This document shows positions 9,206 to 18,125 of a stretch of 64,000 bases of DNA, piece after piece (within the stretch, counting starts at the first letter, position 1; the number at the start of each line of letters is the position of its first letter). A program made the translations under genes and the position numbers. Where the stretch lies: positions 1,212,001 through 1,276,000 of the forward strand of contig NZ_CP162599.1 in NCBI RefSeq assembly GCF_040958695.1, written 5' to 3'. The notes below the pieces were generated by a model that saw nothing but the letters and a program-made list of their open reading frames with translations, was not told where the DNA came from and did not search any database. The DNA comes from Ornithinibacillus sp. 4-3. GTDB lineage: Bacteria; Bacillota; Bacilli; Bacillales; Amphibacillaceae.

Positions 9206-9550
9206 AGACTAATTTCTAATTCTAAGAATAAAAAGATTGATTTTTAATTCGTAAACAATTAGATAATGGAATAAACCGTGGATGAGCAAAAGGAATTTGG
9301 TCTAATAACATCACTACGCAGGTTGCAAAGGTTATATGGAGTGTAGAAACTGATTTATTTAACAATAACCTTCAAATAGTTTAAAAATCTTGGCTAGCAG
9401 AGATGGAACAGGATAGAGCTTAGTAAGAAAAATTTTTCTACATTAAGTTCGACATTAGCTGATGAATCAATGATATAGAAAGAAATGTTGATCTCTAGGT
9501 AAGTTCCACTTTTTTGCTATGAAACAGAGTAGCAAAAAAAGGAGAGGGCT
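9206..9550. other. Leader/spacer between response regulator and kinase with a hairpin at the kinase ribosome-binding site
   Basis: No gene is seen. At 9509-9541 CTTTTTTGCTA can pair with TAGCAAAAAAAG around a 10-nt loop; the kinase Shine-Dalgarno GGAGAGG (9541-9547) abuts the right arm. It could modulate kinase translation, or act as a minus-strand terminator. Confidence 0.45.
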
Positions 9551-12500
9551 ATGATTCGAAAAAAAATATTATTTACACTACTATTTATTATTTTACTTAC
9601 TAGCTTTCGTTTGATATGGCTAGCTTTTTTTGATGTGGAAAAGATTAGTTCTATTCAAGATGGACAGATCCATTTAATGAAACAGAAAACAGGAGAATTG
9701 GAAATTATAAGACTGAGTGAGGATTGGGAATTTTACCCTGACCAATTAATCACTCCTGAGGAAATAAACCATGCTGGTGCTCCTCAAGAAAATTTGTCTA
9801 TTCAGTTTCCAGATGGTTGGTTTACCTATTCACAGAATCAAGAATATTCCTATGGTACATTTCGTTTGCAGGCAACACTTGATGAAGCACTTGTTCATCA
9901 GCCTTTAGCTTTTTATATGCCCAGACTCCCTTCGGCACATAAAATATACATTGATGGAAAGTTGGTGGGGGAATCTGGTAATCCAGCAACCCAGGTGGAA
10001 GACTTTTCATTAAAAACACTCCCTTATGAGGTAATTTTTCAAGCGGAATCATCAAAACTTGATATTCTTATACAAGTTAGTCATCTTAATAGTCCAATTA
10101 ATTATAGTGCGCAACCATTACTATTTGGTACCGCAAGCGATATTTATAGTATATTACATGTGAATATGCTGGCAAAAATAATCGTGATTATTTTTACACT
10201 TTTGTTCGCTAGTATAGCTATTTTTTTGTTTTGTATGAAATATAGACCTAAGCTAATGTTTTATTTTGGGCTGTTAATGACCAGTCTTGCTCTAATGGTA
10301 TACTTTGATCCAGAGGGAGCTGTTTTGTTGCCGCAACCAATGGGAGAGATTGTTCGTGTTAAATTAAATTTTTGCTTACATGTTTTGATAATGATTTCGT
10401 TATTTAAGTTTAGACAGCATTTCTTAGCATACAATACGCCAAAAATACTCGATCGAAGTGTATTTATTCTAATTATGGCATATAGTTTGTTTGTCTTAAT
10501 AGCGCCAATTTCTATTATTTTTGCATATCAATGGCTGCTTGGTATTATAGGTATACTTAATGTGCTTTTAGTTGTTATCCAGGTTATTAAAGCGAATAAA
10601 GAAGGTTTGCCGGTGCCGGACGCTTTTCTTTTAATATTGGCGGGAATTGCTGTATTTAATAATGTGATATGGGCATTTTTAAAGCATCGAATGGATCTGG
10701 TACTTTATTTCTACCCTCTAGACCTACTAATTGCTTTATTTCTTTTTACATGTTTTTGGGTTGGTATGTTTTTGCATCATGTAAAGGATATTGAAGAAAA
10801 AAACAAAAAACTGCATCAATTCAATAAGAGCAGAGATGATTTTCTTGCGAATACCTCGCATGAAATGAGGAATCCATTGCATAGTATGATACATATTGCA
10901 CAATATGTATTAGATAATCGGGAGAATAAAATCATAAACAAAGATCGCCAGGATTTGATGTTGCTTATTCAAGTTGGAAAAAGAATGTCGATGTTGATCA
11001 ATGACTTGATTGACTTGTCTCAAATAAGAGAGCATAATTTACGACTAAATAAAAAAGTTGTATACCTTCATGGGCAGGTCAAAGTTGTGTTAGATATGTT
11101 GGCACATGTAATAGAAGGAAAGCCAGTACAAGTTCTTAATCAAGTAAGTCCATCATTTCCGCCGATAGTTGCTGATGAAAATCGCCTAAATCAAATATTA
11201 TTAAACCTAGTGCATAATGCACTTAAATTTACAGAAGAGGGTACGATTACGATACAAGCAAAAGTGGCAGGTGATATGGCAGTAATTGAAGTTATTGATA
11301 CAGGAAAGGGTATTGATAATGTCGATTTTGAAAAAATTTTTCATCCATATGAGCAAATAATGGATGAAAAGAAATCCTACCAAGAAGGAAAAGGATTAGG
11401 TCTGGTTATTACTAAAGAGCTTATCGAACTACAAGGTGGTACGATCCATGTAGAGTCGAAATTAGGAAAAGGGAGTACATTTCGCTTTACACTTGCATTA
11501 TGTAAGAATAGTGCATTAACACCTAAGAATACCAATCGAATTGAATCAAAAGGAAAGAATGTACGGGAACAGACAAATCCTATACAGAAATCGCCTGAAC
11601 AACAGTTTAGCATACTAGTTGTGGATGATGAACGAATCAATCAGACTGTGATATCCAAAATATTAGATAGAAATCGATATGAGATTACTTTTGCTGATAG
11701 CGGAGCAGAAGCACTAGCGTATCTAAATAAACAACAATTTGATTTAGTGATAAGTGATGTAATGATGCCTATGATGTCAGGTTTTGAGCTGACACGAGAA
11801 ATAAGAAAACATTATAATTTATCTGAATTACCTGTTTTGTTACTCACAGCAAGGGCCAGAACCGAGGATTTAGAGACTGGCTTTTTAGCAGGAGCAAATG
11901 ATTATGTAGTGAAGCCAATTGAACCCTTAGAATTGCGAGCAAGGGTACGTGTGCTCACTGATTTGAAAGTTGCTGTCACTGAGCGGTTGCACATGGAAGC
12001 AGCATGGATGCGAGCTCAAATTAATCCACATTTTATATTTAATACGATTAATGCGATTTTCAGTTTAATAGAGTTCGATCAAGACAAGATGCGGGAGTTA
12101 TTTGGACATTTTGCCTATTATCTACAAACGAGTTTTGATTTTCAGAATGCAGATCATCTTGTTTCGTTAGATAAGGAGCTAAATTTAGTAGATGCTTATT
12201 TGGCGATTGAACAGACACGTTTTGGAGATAGGATCCATGTTCATAAATTTATCAACGTGGATAGCACCTCTGTGCTTATCCCACCTTTGTTGCTTCAAAC
12301 TTTAGTAGAAAATGCGGTACAGCATGGAATCTTAAACCGTCAAGAAGGTGGTAATATTACTATCGAGGCGGAGGATTGTGGAGTTAACTATGAAATTAGA
12401 GTGAAGGATGATGGAGTGGGAATCCCGGAAGAAGTAAAAGAGATGTTGCGTACTAAAGTTCGAGTCGATAAATTTGGTATTGGATTATGGAATACAGAAA

Positions 12501-12592
12501 AAAGACTACAGCAGTATGCTGGTGAAGGATTATCTATCACAAGTGAAGATGGTAAAGGCACTACAATTCAATTTCAGCTACCAAAGAAATGA
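9551..12592 (+). CDS. Hybrid sensor kinase with two kinase cores: 7TMR-DISM / HisKA-HATPase / receiver / LytS-type kinase
   Basis: 1013 aa. One N-terminal membrane anchor (about 7-25) leads to an extracellular beta-rich domain with MPRLPSAHKIYIDGK (about 60-195), then seven membrane helices (about 200-410), the 7TMR-DISM layout. Inside: HisKA with phospho-His in NTSHEMRNPLHS (about H436); HATPase with NLVHNALKF and GKGLGLVI; a receiver with VVDDE (about 688), phospho-Asp in ISDVMMPMMSG (about D735) and VVKPIE; then a second, LytS-like kinase with QINPHFIFNTINAIF (about 822) and an ATPase with LVENAVQHG and FGIGLWN. Both cores keep their catalytic motifs. A partner receiver gene lies upstream. 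The extracellular ligand is unknown. Confidence 0.88.
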   Translation: MIRKKILFTLLFIILLTSFRLIWLAFFDVEKISSIQDGQIHLMKQKTGELEIIRLSEDWEFYPDQLITPEEINHAGAPQENLSIQFPDGWFTYSQNQEYSYGTFRLQATLDEALVHQPLAFYMPRLPSAHKIYIDGKLVGESGNPATQVEDFSLKTLPYEVIFQAESSKLDILIQVSHLNSPINYSAQPLLFGTASDIYSILHVNMLAKIIVIIFTLLFASIAIFLFCMKYRPKLMFYFGLLMTSLALMVYFDPEGAVLLPQPMGEIVRVKLNFCLHVLIMISLFKFRQHFLAYNTPKILDRSVFILIMAYSLFVLIAPISIIFAYQWLLGIIGILNVLLVVIQVIKANKEGLPVPDAFLLILAGIAVFNNVIWAFLKHRMDLVLYFYPLDLLIALFLFTCFWVGMFLHHVKDIEEKNKKLHQFNKSRDDFLANTSHEMRNPLHSMIHIAQYVLDNRENKIINKDRQDLMLLIQVGKRMSMLINDLIDLSQIREHNLRLNKKVVYLHGQVKVVLDMLAHVIEGKPVQVLNQVSPSFPPIVADENRLNQILLNLVHNALKFTEEGTITIQAKVAGDMAVIEVIDTGKGIDNVDFEKIFHPYEQIMDEKKSYQEGKGLGLVITKELIELQGGTIHVESKLGKGSTFRFTLALCKNSALTPKNTNRIESKGKNVREQTNPIQKSPEQQFSILVVDDERINQTVISKILDRNRYEITFADSGAEALAYLNKQQFDLVISDVMMPMMSGFELTREIRKHYNLSELPVLLLTARARTEDLETGFLAGANDYVVKPIEPLELRARVRVLTDLKVAVTERLHMEAAWMRAQINPHFIFNTINAIFSLIEFDQDKMRELFGHFAYYLQTSFDFQNADHLVSLDKELNLVDAYLAIEQTRFGDRIHVHKFINVDSTSVLIPPLLLQTLVENAVQHGILNRQEGGNITIEAEDCGVNYEIRVKDDGVGIPEEVKEMLRTKVRVDKFGIGLWNTEKRLQQYAGEGLSITSEDGKGTTIQFQLPKK

Positions 12593-12941
12593 ATATTTGA
12601 AATGTTATACCTCTAACTCCACTTGTATAGAATTTTGTATTTGTTAAAGAAATGATCATGTGATCTGACAGAGCAAGATTACATGGCTGTAAAGTATACT
12701 TTGAAGACATGAAATTTTCTAGAAATCTCAGGCAACAATACAAATAAAGATGAATAAAAGTATTGATCTAAGGGATTGCAGAGCTTAGAGATGCCACCAG
12801 AGAGACAATGCAAAACAACGCTTCATCAGGCTATAGCTAATGCCAAATATAATTACTGATGGGCGCATAAATTATAACGTTCAGTAAAATTACGTAAAGA
12901 TAATAAAATTAAGATTATCTCAGTTTTATGTTTATATAGAA

Positions 12942-13014
12942 AATAAGCAAGTGAGTTCCCTTTAGAGTATAAGTAAACTAAGAATACATCTAAGAGGGAA
13001 CTCACTTGCTTATT
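12942..13014. repeat. Perfect 20-bp inverted repeat, 33-nt loop
   Basis: The arm AATAAGCAAGTGAGTTCCCT (12942-12961) has its exact complement at 12995-13014, with a further imperfect extension (TTAGA/TCTAA) into the loop. No T-run follows on either strand, so it is not a standard terminator. Confidence 0.8.
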
Positions 13015-13096
13015 CTAATAATGTTAAAACTTTCAACTGATATTTCAGTTTTTTATAGAGTAAGAAAGTATATAAAATTTACGCAAATTAATGCTT

Positions 13097-13395
13097 ATTC
13101 AGAGATAGCGCTGTCTGGCTCCGAGCGCCAAAAACTAAGAGCTAACGCGAGCACCCTACAATAAGTCAACTTCGACTTTGTTTTATAAGGAAGCCCGACT
13201 AAAACCAGGCTAAAGCCTAACGTCGGACCCCTAAAGGGGCATGTTTCCTTTATCTCGGTTGGCCACTCCAATCTCTATGTTTTTACGACGCATAGGATGT
13301 GCTACGACGTACAAGATGTACTAGTGCGGATGTTGCCACAGGAAGTGGCGTACTTAATCCGTATTCCCCTAACGTTGCGAAACGACGTCGCGTTT
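13097..13395. repeat. GC-richer interspersed repeat region
   Basis: The composition changes sharply from its surroundings. It contains short hairpins (GCCCGAC...GTCGGAC, CCCCTAAAGGGG) and a degenerate 18-19 nt tandem duplication, ACGACGCATAGGATGTGCT then ACGACGTACAAGATGTACT. The part at 13284-13335 recurs with few changes at 27499-27549. The region reaches the stop codon of spxH. Confidence 0.7.
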
Positions 13396-14262
13396 TTAGT
13401 CTGTAAGGGCACTCTGCGTTTTTCGTTCTTCTTTAATATATTTCCAAACATCATCATAACAGTCAGGAATGCATTTCACTTTTTGCATCATTTGTAGCTT
13501 CTTTAATTGACGTAATGTGTCTGCTATAGACCAATCATAAATAATTGATAGTTCTTTGGTTCCAGCTATTTTATAATGAGCTAGGAAATCTTCGAGACTA
13601 GGTTTTTCTACAGGATCTATATCTGTATGCATCATCTCTTCTAAAATAGAAACATAAATATCATAACTATAAATACCAGAAACTTTAATACCTTGCTCAT
13701 CTACTGCTGCTTGGTTAAAGAAAACAAAGGTTGGTGTTGATTGAACTTCCATTTCTTTTATAATTGCTAAATCACATTGTAATGCTTTACTTGTTGTTGC
13801 AGAGCAGATATCATTTTTGAATTCCTGTACATCTAAATTTGCATCTTCGGCACATTGGATGATCAATTGTTTATCAATGACATCCATCTTTCTTAGAAAA
13901 TAGTATTCTTGTAATTGACGTAAAAAGTTCTTCCCTGCATTTTTTCCTTGAAGCTCCGCAGCTTTAATAGCTAATGGAATCCATGAATACATATTAGTAG
14001 GATAACTAGATTTATGATTTTGTTCTATATGGCTTTCGTTGAGTACTTTTAAATGGCAGCTTAAAATGGTGCGAAATGTAAATAAATGTCCATATTCAAG
14101 ATATAGCTTCAATAGATAAGGTTGTAAAGACCAACACTCTGAACAAAAGGGATCAATAAAAACATAAATTTCGATTGGTTTATGAACAGGGTTCGAATAT
14201 TTTTGCGGCGATGTGTTTGTATGCTGAAAGTTATTTAATGGTTTAGCATGTGTCCAACTCAC
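13396..14262 (-). CDS. spxH: SpxH (YjbH), DsbA-like adaptor for ClpXP degradation of Spx
   Basis: 288 aa. The thioredoxin/DsbA-fold motif CSECW follows IEIYVFIDPF (about residues 30-45), and STPTFVFF is the cis-Pro loop. In B. subtilis SpxH presents Spx to ClpXP and aggregates under stress; Spx itself is at 3.1 kb. It lies downstream of the globin gene on the same strand with a 14-nt gap, as in the yjbI-yjbH operon. The last residues (QSALTD) and stop fall at the edge of the 13.1-13.4 kb repeat, so the repeat may have rewritten the C-terminus. Confidence 0.9.
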   Translation of the reverse strand: MSWTHAKPLNNFQHTNTSPQKYSNPVHKPIEIYVFIDPFCSECWSLQPYLLKLYLEYGHLFTFRTILSCHLKVLNESHIEQNHKSSYPTNMYSWIPLAIKAAELQGKNAGKNFLRQLQEYYFLRKMDVIDKQLIIQCAEDANLDVQEFKNDICSATTSKALQCDLAIIKEMEVQSTPTFVFFNQAAVDEQGIKVSGIYSYDIYVSILEEMMHTDIDPVEKPSLEDFLAHYKIAGTKELSIIYDWSIADTLRQLKKLQMMQKVKCIPDCYDDVWKYIKEERKTQSALTD

Positions 14263-14276
14263 ATCGATTCTCCTTT

Positions 14277-14663
14277 CTATTGTTCTTCAGTATTTACCAT
14301 ATGTTGCCCTACCATTGTTAAACGTTCAAAAATAGCGGTTTTATATGGCTCTGCTATTTCAGCTTCTTCTAAAGCGCCGTGTAAGCAGGATAGCCATGCT
14401 TCTTTACGTTTAGGTGTTATTTCAAACTCCATATGACGACGGCGAAGCATCGGATGCCCACGCTCCTCTGAATAAAGAGCTGGCCCACCAAAAAATTGGA
14501 TAAAAAACAATCGTTGTTTTCGAGCTGATTCTTCTAAGTCTTCTGGAAAAATTTCTAATAAATCGGGATTTTTTCCAATTCTTTTATATAGACCATCTAT
14601 AATTCTTTCAATTGGTTCTATTCCACCAATCGCATCAAATATTGTTCCAGGTTTCATCGTCAT
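14277..14663 (-). CDS. yjbI: Group II truncated hemoglobin (YjbI)
   Basis: 128 aa. The pattern TIFDAIGGIEPIERIIDGLYKRI at the N-terminus, FFIQFFGGPALYSEERGHPMLRRRHMEF with the proximal His, and a Trp in the G helix fit group II truncated globins. The product binds O2/NO-type ligands in the cytoplasm; in B. subtilis YjbI has been linked to protection from peroxidised surface protein. ATG 14663 follows AAGGAG. First gene of a two-gene operon with spxH. Confidence 0.92.
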   Translation of the reverse strand: MTMKPGTIFDAIGGIEPIERIIDGLYKRIGKNPDLLEIFPEDLEESARKQRLFFIQFFGGPALYSEERGHPMLRRRHMEFEITPKRKEAWLSCLHGALEEAEIAEPYKTAIFERLTMVGQHMVNTEEQ

Positions 14664-14861
14664 GGATTACTCCTTCTCCAAAGGGTTGATTATATTTTAG
14701 CAATGCAGAAGTCATAGGGCAAATGATGTGATTTCCAATTTCTATTTTGTCAGGATTTAATAGATGTAAATGAAAAGAAAGACGAAAGAAAATTAAGAGA
14801 AATTCCGTTCTGATACCTTCTTAAAAAGATATGCTTCTACATAGAAATTATAAGACATACT

Positions 14862-15464
14862 TTATGCTTTAGGTTTTAATTTTACTTGTGTCTCTTGAGG
14901 TAATGTTTTAAAAAAGCGTTCAATCTTTGTAGGTGTATCTCGTGTGATAATTCCATGTGTAGTAAGGATTTGCTGGAATTTTTTTGAGCCGACTTGTTGA
15001 TTTGGCGCTTCTAGCTCCAATTCGTAATCTTCTTTGCCATTATAAATGCTATGATCAAGAACAAGGGTTACCTCCTGATCAGTTGTTTCATAACGAGTGG
15101 TTGTTAAACTTCCAAAGAAAATCATGTCTTTTAATGAAATACCAATTTTATTGATTTGCTTTTCCACATGCTGTGCACTAGAGGGTTCTCCTTGCATCCA
15201 TGCTTCAAAATCTTCCTCTGTCAATCTATCATGTGTTTCTAAAATGCCATCTGGGTGTGGCTGCTTTAATGTTAATTGAAATTGATTGTTTTTACTACGA
15301 ATTCGTAATGCATATCGATGTGTAGCAAGTTCGAAATTCTCTGTATCAAAATAATAATTTGTCTGTGATTCGGGTTTTTCTGGAAAAGGATATTCATGTA
15401 GTAATCGTATAAATTCTTCTTTAGTTAGTAAATTTTTATATTCAATCTCTATTTCTTGGCTCAT
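14862..15464 (-). CDS. yjbK: CYTH domain protein (YjbK)
   Basis: 200 aa from ATG 15464 with GGTGGG upstream; a 19-codon longer frame has no such site. The signature ExExK is present at the N-terminus (EIEIEYK), followed by the basic and acidic strands of the triphosphate tunnel fold (YALRIRSKNNQFQLTLKQP, LVLDHSIYN, YELELEAPN). CYTH proteins hydrolyse or bind triphosphate compounds; the real substrate is unknown. It is divergent from relQ, as yjbK and yjbM are near one another in B. subtilis. Confidence 0.9.
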   Translation of the reverse strand: MSQEIEIEYKNLLTKEEFIRLLHEYPFPEKPESQTNYYFDTENFELATHRYALRIRSKNNQFQLTLKQPHPDGILETHDRLTEEDFEAWMQGEPSSAQHVEKQINKIGISLKDMIFFGSLTTTRYETTDQEVTLVLDHSIYNGKEDYELELEAPNQQVGSKKFQQILTTHGIITRDTPTKIERFFKTLPQETQVKLKPKA

Positions 15465-15679
15465 TTCTGCCCACCATTTCAATGATATATTTTTTATATT
15501 TATGTTCAGCGTAATGAACATGGCTAGTGAGTATTATTATCCGAAAATGAAACTACATTTGCAAAAGAAAACCATTGATTATGGTATGATGAAAGGAGGA
15601 GAGAATATTAAGCTAATGATGATTCTTTAGTAAATCAAATTTTCTTGAATGAAGATGGAATGTCATATAGGTGGTGAGC

Positions 15680-16312
15680 ATGATGAATTGGGAAAAATTT
15701 CTTGCACCATATGCGCAAGCTGTGGAAGAGTTGAAAACCAAATTAAATGGGATGCGTATTCAGTTTGAAAATGAATCACAGCATTCACCAATTGAATCTG
15801 TAATAGGAAGAGTGAAACCGATACGAAGCATCTTAGAAAAAGCGAAGATGAAGAATGTCCCGCTTAATCAAGTAGAAGAAGAATTACAAGATATTGGTGG
15901 AATACGTATTGTATGTCATTTTGTGGATGATATCTATACAGTAGTAAATTTAATTTGTGCTCGTCATGATTTCACTGTTATTGAGGAAAAGGATTATATT
16001 CAAAAAAATAAAGAAAGTGGATATCGCTCTTATCATATTATCATTAATTATCCAGTTGAAACGATTCATGGGGTGAAATTAGTACAGGTAGAGATTCAAA
16101 TTCGTACATTAGCGATGAATTTTTGGGCAGTCAATGAGCATTCGCTTAATTATAAATATAAGGGAGCAATTCCGCTTGAAATCAAATCTAAATTGAAACG
16201 TGCAGCAGAAGCCGCTTTTAAATTAGATGAGGAAATGTCAATGATTAAAAATGAAATACTAGAAGCACAACAAATGTTTAATCGCTCTGAAAGGGAAGAG
16301 GGGTTATACTAA
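15680..16312 (+). CDS. relQ: Small alarmone synthetase RelQ/SasB (YjbM), GTP pyrophosphokinase
   Basis: About 210 aa. It makes (p)ppGpp from GTP/GDP and ATP. Synthetase motifs are all seen: [60 protein letters not shown]. No hydrolase or TGS/ACT domains, as expected for the SAS family. The ribosome-binding site AGGTGGTG (15669-15676) serves ATG 15680 or 15683; the next upstream codons are GTG. One residue differs from the most common form: NEHSLNY where many homologs have IEHSLNY. It heads the relQ-nadK-rluD operon. Confidence 0.93.
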   Translation: MMNWEKFLAPYAQAVEELKTKLNGMRIQFENESQHSPIESVIGRVKPIRSILEKAKMKNVPLNQVEEELQDIGGIRIVCHFVDDIYTVVNLICARHDFTVIEEKDYIQKNKESGYRSYHIIINYPVETIHGVKLVQVEIQIRTLAMNFWAVNEHSLNYKYKGAIPLEIKSKLKRAAEAAFKLDEEMSMIKNEILEAQQMFNRSEREEGLY

Positions 16313-16338
16313 ATATGAATGAAGGAGGGAATATTACG

Positions 16339-17142
16339 ATGAAGTTTTCCATTGTATCAAGAGGTGATGAACGTTCTCAAAACCTTACAGAATCAATTAT
16401 TGCGTATTTAGAAGGTTTTTCTTTAATATATGATGAAAAAGAACCTGAGCTTGTTATTTCTGTTGGTGGTGACGGAACTTTTCTAGAAGCTTTTCACCGT
16501 TATGTTCATCGATTATCTGAAACAGCATTTATCGGAATTCATACAGGACATCTTGGGTTTTATGCGGATTGGACTCCAGATGAATTAGAAAAGCTTGTGA
16601 TCGAAATTGCGAAAACACCATATCAAATTGTAGAATATCCATTATTGGAAGTTATTATTTGTCAACGTGGCAATGAAGAAGGAGAGCGGGTATTAGCATT
16701 AAATGAAGCAACTATTAAAACGGCAGAAGGATCGGTTGTATTCGATATTGATATCAATGGAGAGCATTTTGAAACCTTCCGTGGGGACGGGCTTTGTATT
16801 TCGACACCAACTGGTAGTACTGCATATAATAAAGCTTTGGGTGGGGCAATTATCCATCCATCCCTTGATGCAATACAGGTAACAGAAATGGCATCTATTA
16901 ATAATCGTGTTTTCCGAACAATTGGTTCTCCCTTAATTTTACCAAAACACCATACTTGTGTATTAAAGCCAGGTATTAATAGTAGCTTTTTAATTGCGAG
17001 AGATCATTCAACCGATACATATCAGGATGTAATCTCTATCCAATGTCGGGTAGCGAAAGAGAAAATTCGTTTCGCTAGATATCGTCCATTAACTTTCTGG
17101 AATCGAGTGAAGGAATCATTCGTATCAGCAAGTGATAAGTAA
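16339..17142 (+). CDS. nadF: NAD kinase
   Basis: 267 aa from ATG 16339, which has GGAGGG 8 nt upstream; an 8-codon longer frame starting at 16315 lies within that leader. It phosphorylates NAD to NADP. Motifs: GGDGTFLEA, the LNEATIK substrate loop and [22 protein letters not shown]. It lies 26 nt after relQ and 18 nt before the pseudouridine synthase gene, an operon conserved in Bacillaceae. Confidence 0.95.
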   Translation: MKFSIVSRGDERSQNLTESIIAYLEGFSLIYDEKEPELVISVGGDGTFLEAFHRYVHRLSETAFIGIHTGHLGFYADWTPDELEKLVIEIAKTPYQIVEYPLLEVIICQRGNEEGERVLALNEATIKTAEGSVVFDIDINGEHFETFRGDGLCISTPTGSTAYNKALGGAIIHPSLDAIQVTEMASINNRVFRTIGSPLILPKHHTCVLKPGINSSFLIARDHSTDTYQDVISIQCRVAKEKIRFARYRPLTFWNRVKESFVSASDK

Positions 17143-17160
17143 TCTGTATGAAGTAGGGAT

Positions 17161-18039
17161 ATGATGAGAAGAATAATTGAAGCAGCATATGATGGCATGA
17201 TGTTAAGGGATTATTTGCAGAAAGAGTTGCATTTTTCAAGAAGGATCATTAAAGGATTAACCTCAACACCTGGTAATATCTGGATTAATAATGAACCACA
17301 AACGGTCCGCTATACATTATGTGTAGGGGACCGTTTATTCATCCAGTTTCCACCAGAGGAACGCGGAAGTGTATTACAACCTGAACCAATTCCACTAACA
17401 ATGATTTATGAAGACGATGATTTAATGATTATAGATAAACCTGCTGGCATGGCAACACTACCATCATCTGTTCATCGCTCAGGAACATTAGCAAATGGAA
17501 TTCTCGCCTATTATGATAAAAAACATTTACCTTTTACTGTGCATATTGTAACAAGGTTAGATCGTGATACATCTGGTATTGTTCTGATTGCTAAGCATCA
17601 ATATAGCCATTCCTTACTAGCAAAAGCGCTGAAAGAAGGCAATGTGATGCGAAAATATTTTGCTGGTGTTGAAGGCAAGCTTTTGCCAAAACAAGGAACA
17701 ATCAATGCACCAATTGGACGAGATACTAGATCAATTATAAAACGTTTAGTGACAGAAGAAGGGAAAACGGCAATCAGTCATTATCAAGTAAAACAAGAAA
17801 TGGGCAGTTATTCACTGGTTGAAATTAAATTAGAAACAGGAAGAACACATCAAATACGGGTACATTTTTCCTATATTGGACATCCACTTGCAGGTGATGA
17901 TTTATATGGCGGAACACGTATAGATATAGCTCGTCAAGCCTTGCATTGTAGCGAAATTTCTTTTGAACATCCCATTTCAAAAAAGATAATGCATTTTCGT
18001 TCTTCCAATCCAGAAGATATAGAAAAATTGTTTATGTGA
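17161..18039 (+). CDS. RluA/RluD-family pseudouridine synthase (YjbO)
   Basis: 292 aa. A weak S4-like N-terminal part (RRIIKGLTSTPGNIWIN) precedes the synthase domain with the catalytic Asp in VTRLDRDTSGIVLIAKH (about residue 137) and the C-terminal GRTHQIRVHFSYIGHPLAGDDLYG. The target uridine in rRNA or tRNA is not deducible. Third gene of the relQ-nadK-rluD run; the ribosome-binding site GTAGGGAT is moderate. Confidence 0.92.
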   Translation: MMRRIIEAAYDGMMLRDYLQKELHFSRRIIKGLTSTPGNIWINNEPQTVRYTLCVGDRLFIQFPPEERGSVLQPEPIPLTMIYEDDDLMIIDKPAGMATLPSSVHRSGTLANGILAYYDKKHLPFTVHIVTRLDRDTSGIVLIAKHQYSHSLLAKALKEGNVMRKYFAGVEGKLLPKQGTINAPIGRDTRSIIKRLVTEEGKTAISHYQVKQEMGSYSLVEIKLETGRTHQIRVHFSYIGHPLAGDDLYGGTRIDIARQALHCSEISFEHPISKKIMHFRSSNPEDIEKLFM

Positions 18040-18125
18040 ACACTGAATAGGATATAAGTAATAAATATCATTTAATATAAGGAGCATATACTAAGAAAAT
18101 GTAAAAAGCAGAGAAGGTGAAATAC

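Noticed and set aside
18040..18125. Possible M-box magnesium riboswitch before mgtE
   Set aside because: The leader between rluD and mgtE is under 90 nt, too short and without the conserved M-box elements; transcription is probably partly from upstream.
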